From assembly GCF_000473995.1 (NCBI RefSeq), contig NC_022571.1, positions 3,441,416 to 3,505,415 of the forward strand: a stretch of DNA of 64,000 nt. The letters run 5' to 3'. The position numbers were made by a program, and so were the translations under genes. This DNA comes from Clostridium saccharobutylicum DSM 13864 (lineage in GTDB: Bacteria > Bacillota > Clostridia > Clostridiales > Clostridiaceae). The notes beneath the pieces are model-generated. The model was not told the origin of the DNA. It made no database searches and saw only the letters and a program-made list of their open reading frames with translations. Within the stretch, counting starts at the first letter, position 1, and the number at the start of each line of letters is the position of its first letter. This document shows, one piece after another, positions 63,117-64,000 of the stretch.

Positions 63117-64000
63117 TTATGGTACTGGTACTAAATTCCTCGGAGGAAACAATCGAGATCCCTCAGATATTATTATATATGTAACTAAAGCTGCACCCGA
63201 AAGCCCAGTTGCCACTTTCATTCTTTCCCAAAAGTCTTTTGAATGATCTGTTGGATAATCATAAGAATCTTCTGATATTTGTGATGAACTAGATTCTTTT
63301 TCATTTGCTGTACTTGTTTCTCCTTGTTCCTGTTCTTGGTCTTGTTCATGCTTTCTATTTCTTTCCCAATAGTATAACATACCAGGCTTATCAATGTCTG
63401 ATGCAACTACAATATCTGTTTTATCATCCTTTGGAAATGAAAATTGTGTTATAAATTTTCCATTATAAGCATTTCCAGTAGGATAATTGTCAATATATCT
63501 TTGTAACTGTTCTTGAGAAGCATCAGATCCTATAGATTCTTCATAATTTCTTGTTATTATTGATTTTATTTCCCATATTTCCCCTGTTCCTGTATCAACT
63601 ACATCAGCTCTACCGTCTACACCATATCTACCTCCATTTGGTATAAAAATTTCGCCTTGCAAATTAATGCTATCTTTGAACTCATTAGGTCTATTAGTTA
63701 AAATATATTGTTGAACAAGATAATGATCATATCCAAACCAATTAGATGTAGATAATATAGCTGCAATTATTCCAGTATTACTGTTATCATAATCATCACT
63801 TTCCGATCCTAATTTAAAAGAACCAAATTCTGCTATAAAAGCTCCAACTAACAATTTAAATTCCTCTTCAATCAGTTCTTCAGCATCTTCAGCAAAATCT
63901 TCACAAGCATTTGAAATCGCTGCTGCTGCTCCAATAACTGCTTCTGCTACACTTGAAAATGCATTTCCCATGGAAGATACTGCAGTTGCTACTGCTGCAA
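63117..64000 (-). CDS. Polymorphic toxin with PD-(D/E)XK-type nuclease domain (5' end outside window)
   Basis: The frame is open to the window edge, so the N-terminus is missing; the first in-window ATG (63971) has no ribosome binding site. Counting from that ATG: residues 1-50 are Ala/Glu-rich helical (NAFSSVAEAVIGAAAAISNA), 65-175 hold the nuclease: GRADVVDTGTGEIWEIK gives Asp123 and Glu134-Ile-Lys136, followed by QEQLQRYIDNY, the usual Q/Y element. A Glu/Gln linker (205-235) and a C-terminal hydrophobic segment (GLSGAALVTYIIISEG) ending RLFPPRNLVPVP follow. The next gene is the immunity protein. DNA cleavage is inferred, not shown. Confidence 0.7.
   Translation of the reverse strand, partial: AAVATAVSSMGNAFSSVAEAVIGAAAAISNACEDFAEDAEELIEEEFKLLVGAFIAEFGSFKLGSESDDYDNSNTGIIAAILSTSNWFGYDHYLVQQYILTNRPNEFKDSINLQGEIFIPNGGRYGVDGRADVVDTGTGEIWEIKSIITRNYEESIGSDASQEQLQRYIDNYPTGNAYNGKFITQFSFPKDDKTDIVVASDIDKPGMLYYWERNRKHEQDQEQEQGETSTANEKESSSSQISEDSYDYPTDHSKDFWERMKVATGLSGAALVTYIIISEGSRLFPPRNLVPVP

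Overview
The window reads as a chromosomal segment of a low-GC, spore-forming anaerobe of the genus Clostridium (sensu stricto; gene content resembles the C. beijerinckii / C. saccharoperbutylacetonicum group, but I could not search to confirm a species). The grounds are extreme AT bias, strong GGAGG-type ribosome binding sites with frequent TTG/GTG starts, the order tig-clpP-clpX-lonB-lon-engB, a short HisG paired with HisZ, and a tRNA-dependent (C5) tetrapyrrole pathway with a CobA-HemD fusion. All names come from motif recognition by eye.

Layout. 0-3.3 kb: a PerR-like regulator, an exported unknown protein, and three odd low-complexity genes (one Asn-rich, two with poly-cysteine clusters). 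3.4-12.2 kb: protein quality control (engB, lon, lonB, clpX, clpP, tig). 12.2-13.5 kb: two unknown genes. 13.6-21.8 kb: a ten-gene histidine operon hisZGDCBHAFIE with a good promoter and a palindromic operator candidate. 22-30 kb: DUF1275 membrane protein, thiI plus cysteine desulfurase, HD-GYP and HD phosphohydrolases, and a small alarmone synthetase. 29-35 kb: ECF sigma factor with a DUF4179 anti-sigma-like protein, dicarboxylate symporter, murE, AraC regulator. 35.5-45.7 kb: DUF3800-like gene, ACT-thrB-thrC, unknowns, esterase, queH, GNAT, L,D-transpeptidase. 46-50.5 kb: two-component system, second L,D-transpeptidase, orphan PIN protein. 51-59.5 kb: lactate dehydrogenase-like gene and the tetrapyrrole operon hemA / precorrin-2 dehydrogenase / hemC / cobA-hemD / hemB / hemL. 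59.7-64 kb: a decayed VgrG-like and polymorphic-toxin module, broken by an IS110-type remnant, followed by an intact nuclease-toxin / DUF3396-type immunity pair that runs off the right edge.

Two unnamed intergenic repeat families run through the window and are probably its most novel content. Family A is a 65-170 bp palindromic element whose inverted ends resemble TAAGGCACATGAAAA; about ten copies or fragments are present, many abutting the 3' end of a gene and three lying beside or inside the his operon. Family B is a roughly 340 bp imperfect palindrome with TATAGATAAACA-like ends and a structured core. Its core hairpin shows a compensatory base-pair change between copies, and pieces of its two ends bracket a transposase relic at 51.1-51.6 kb, which suggests that it is a non-autonomous derivative of an insertion sequence.

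No tRNA, rRNA or CRISPR array was recognised.
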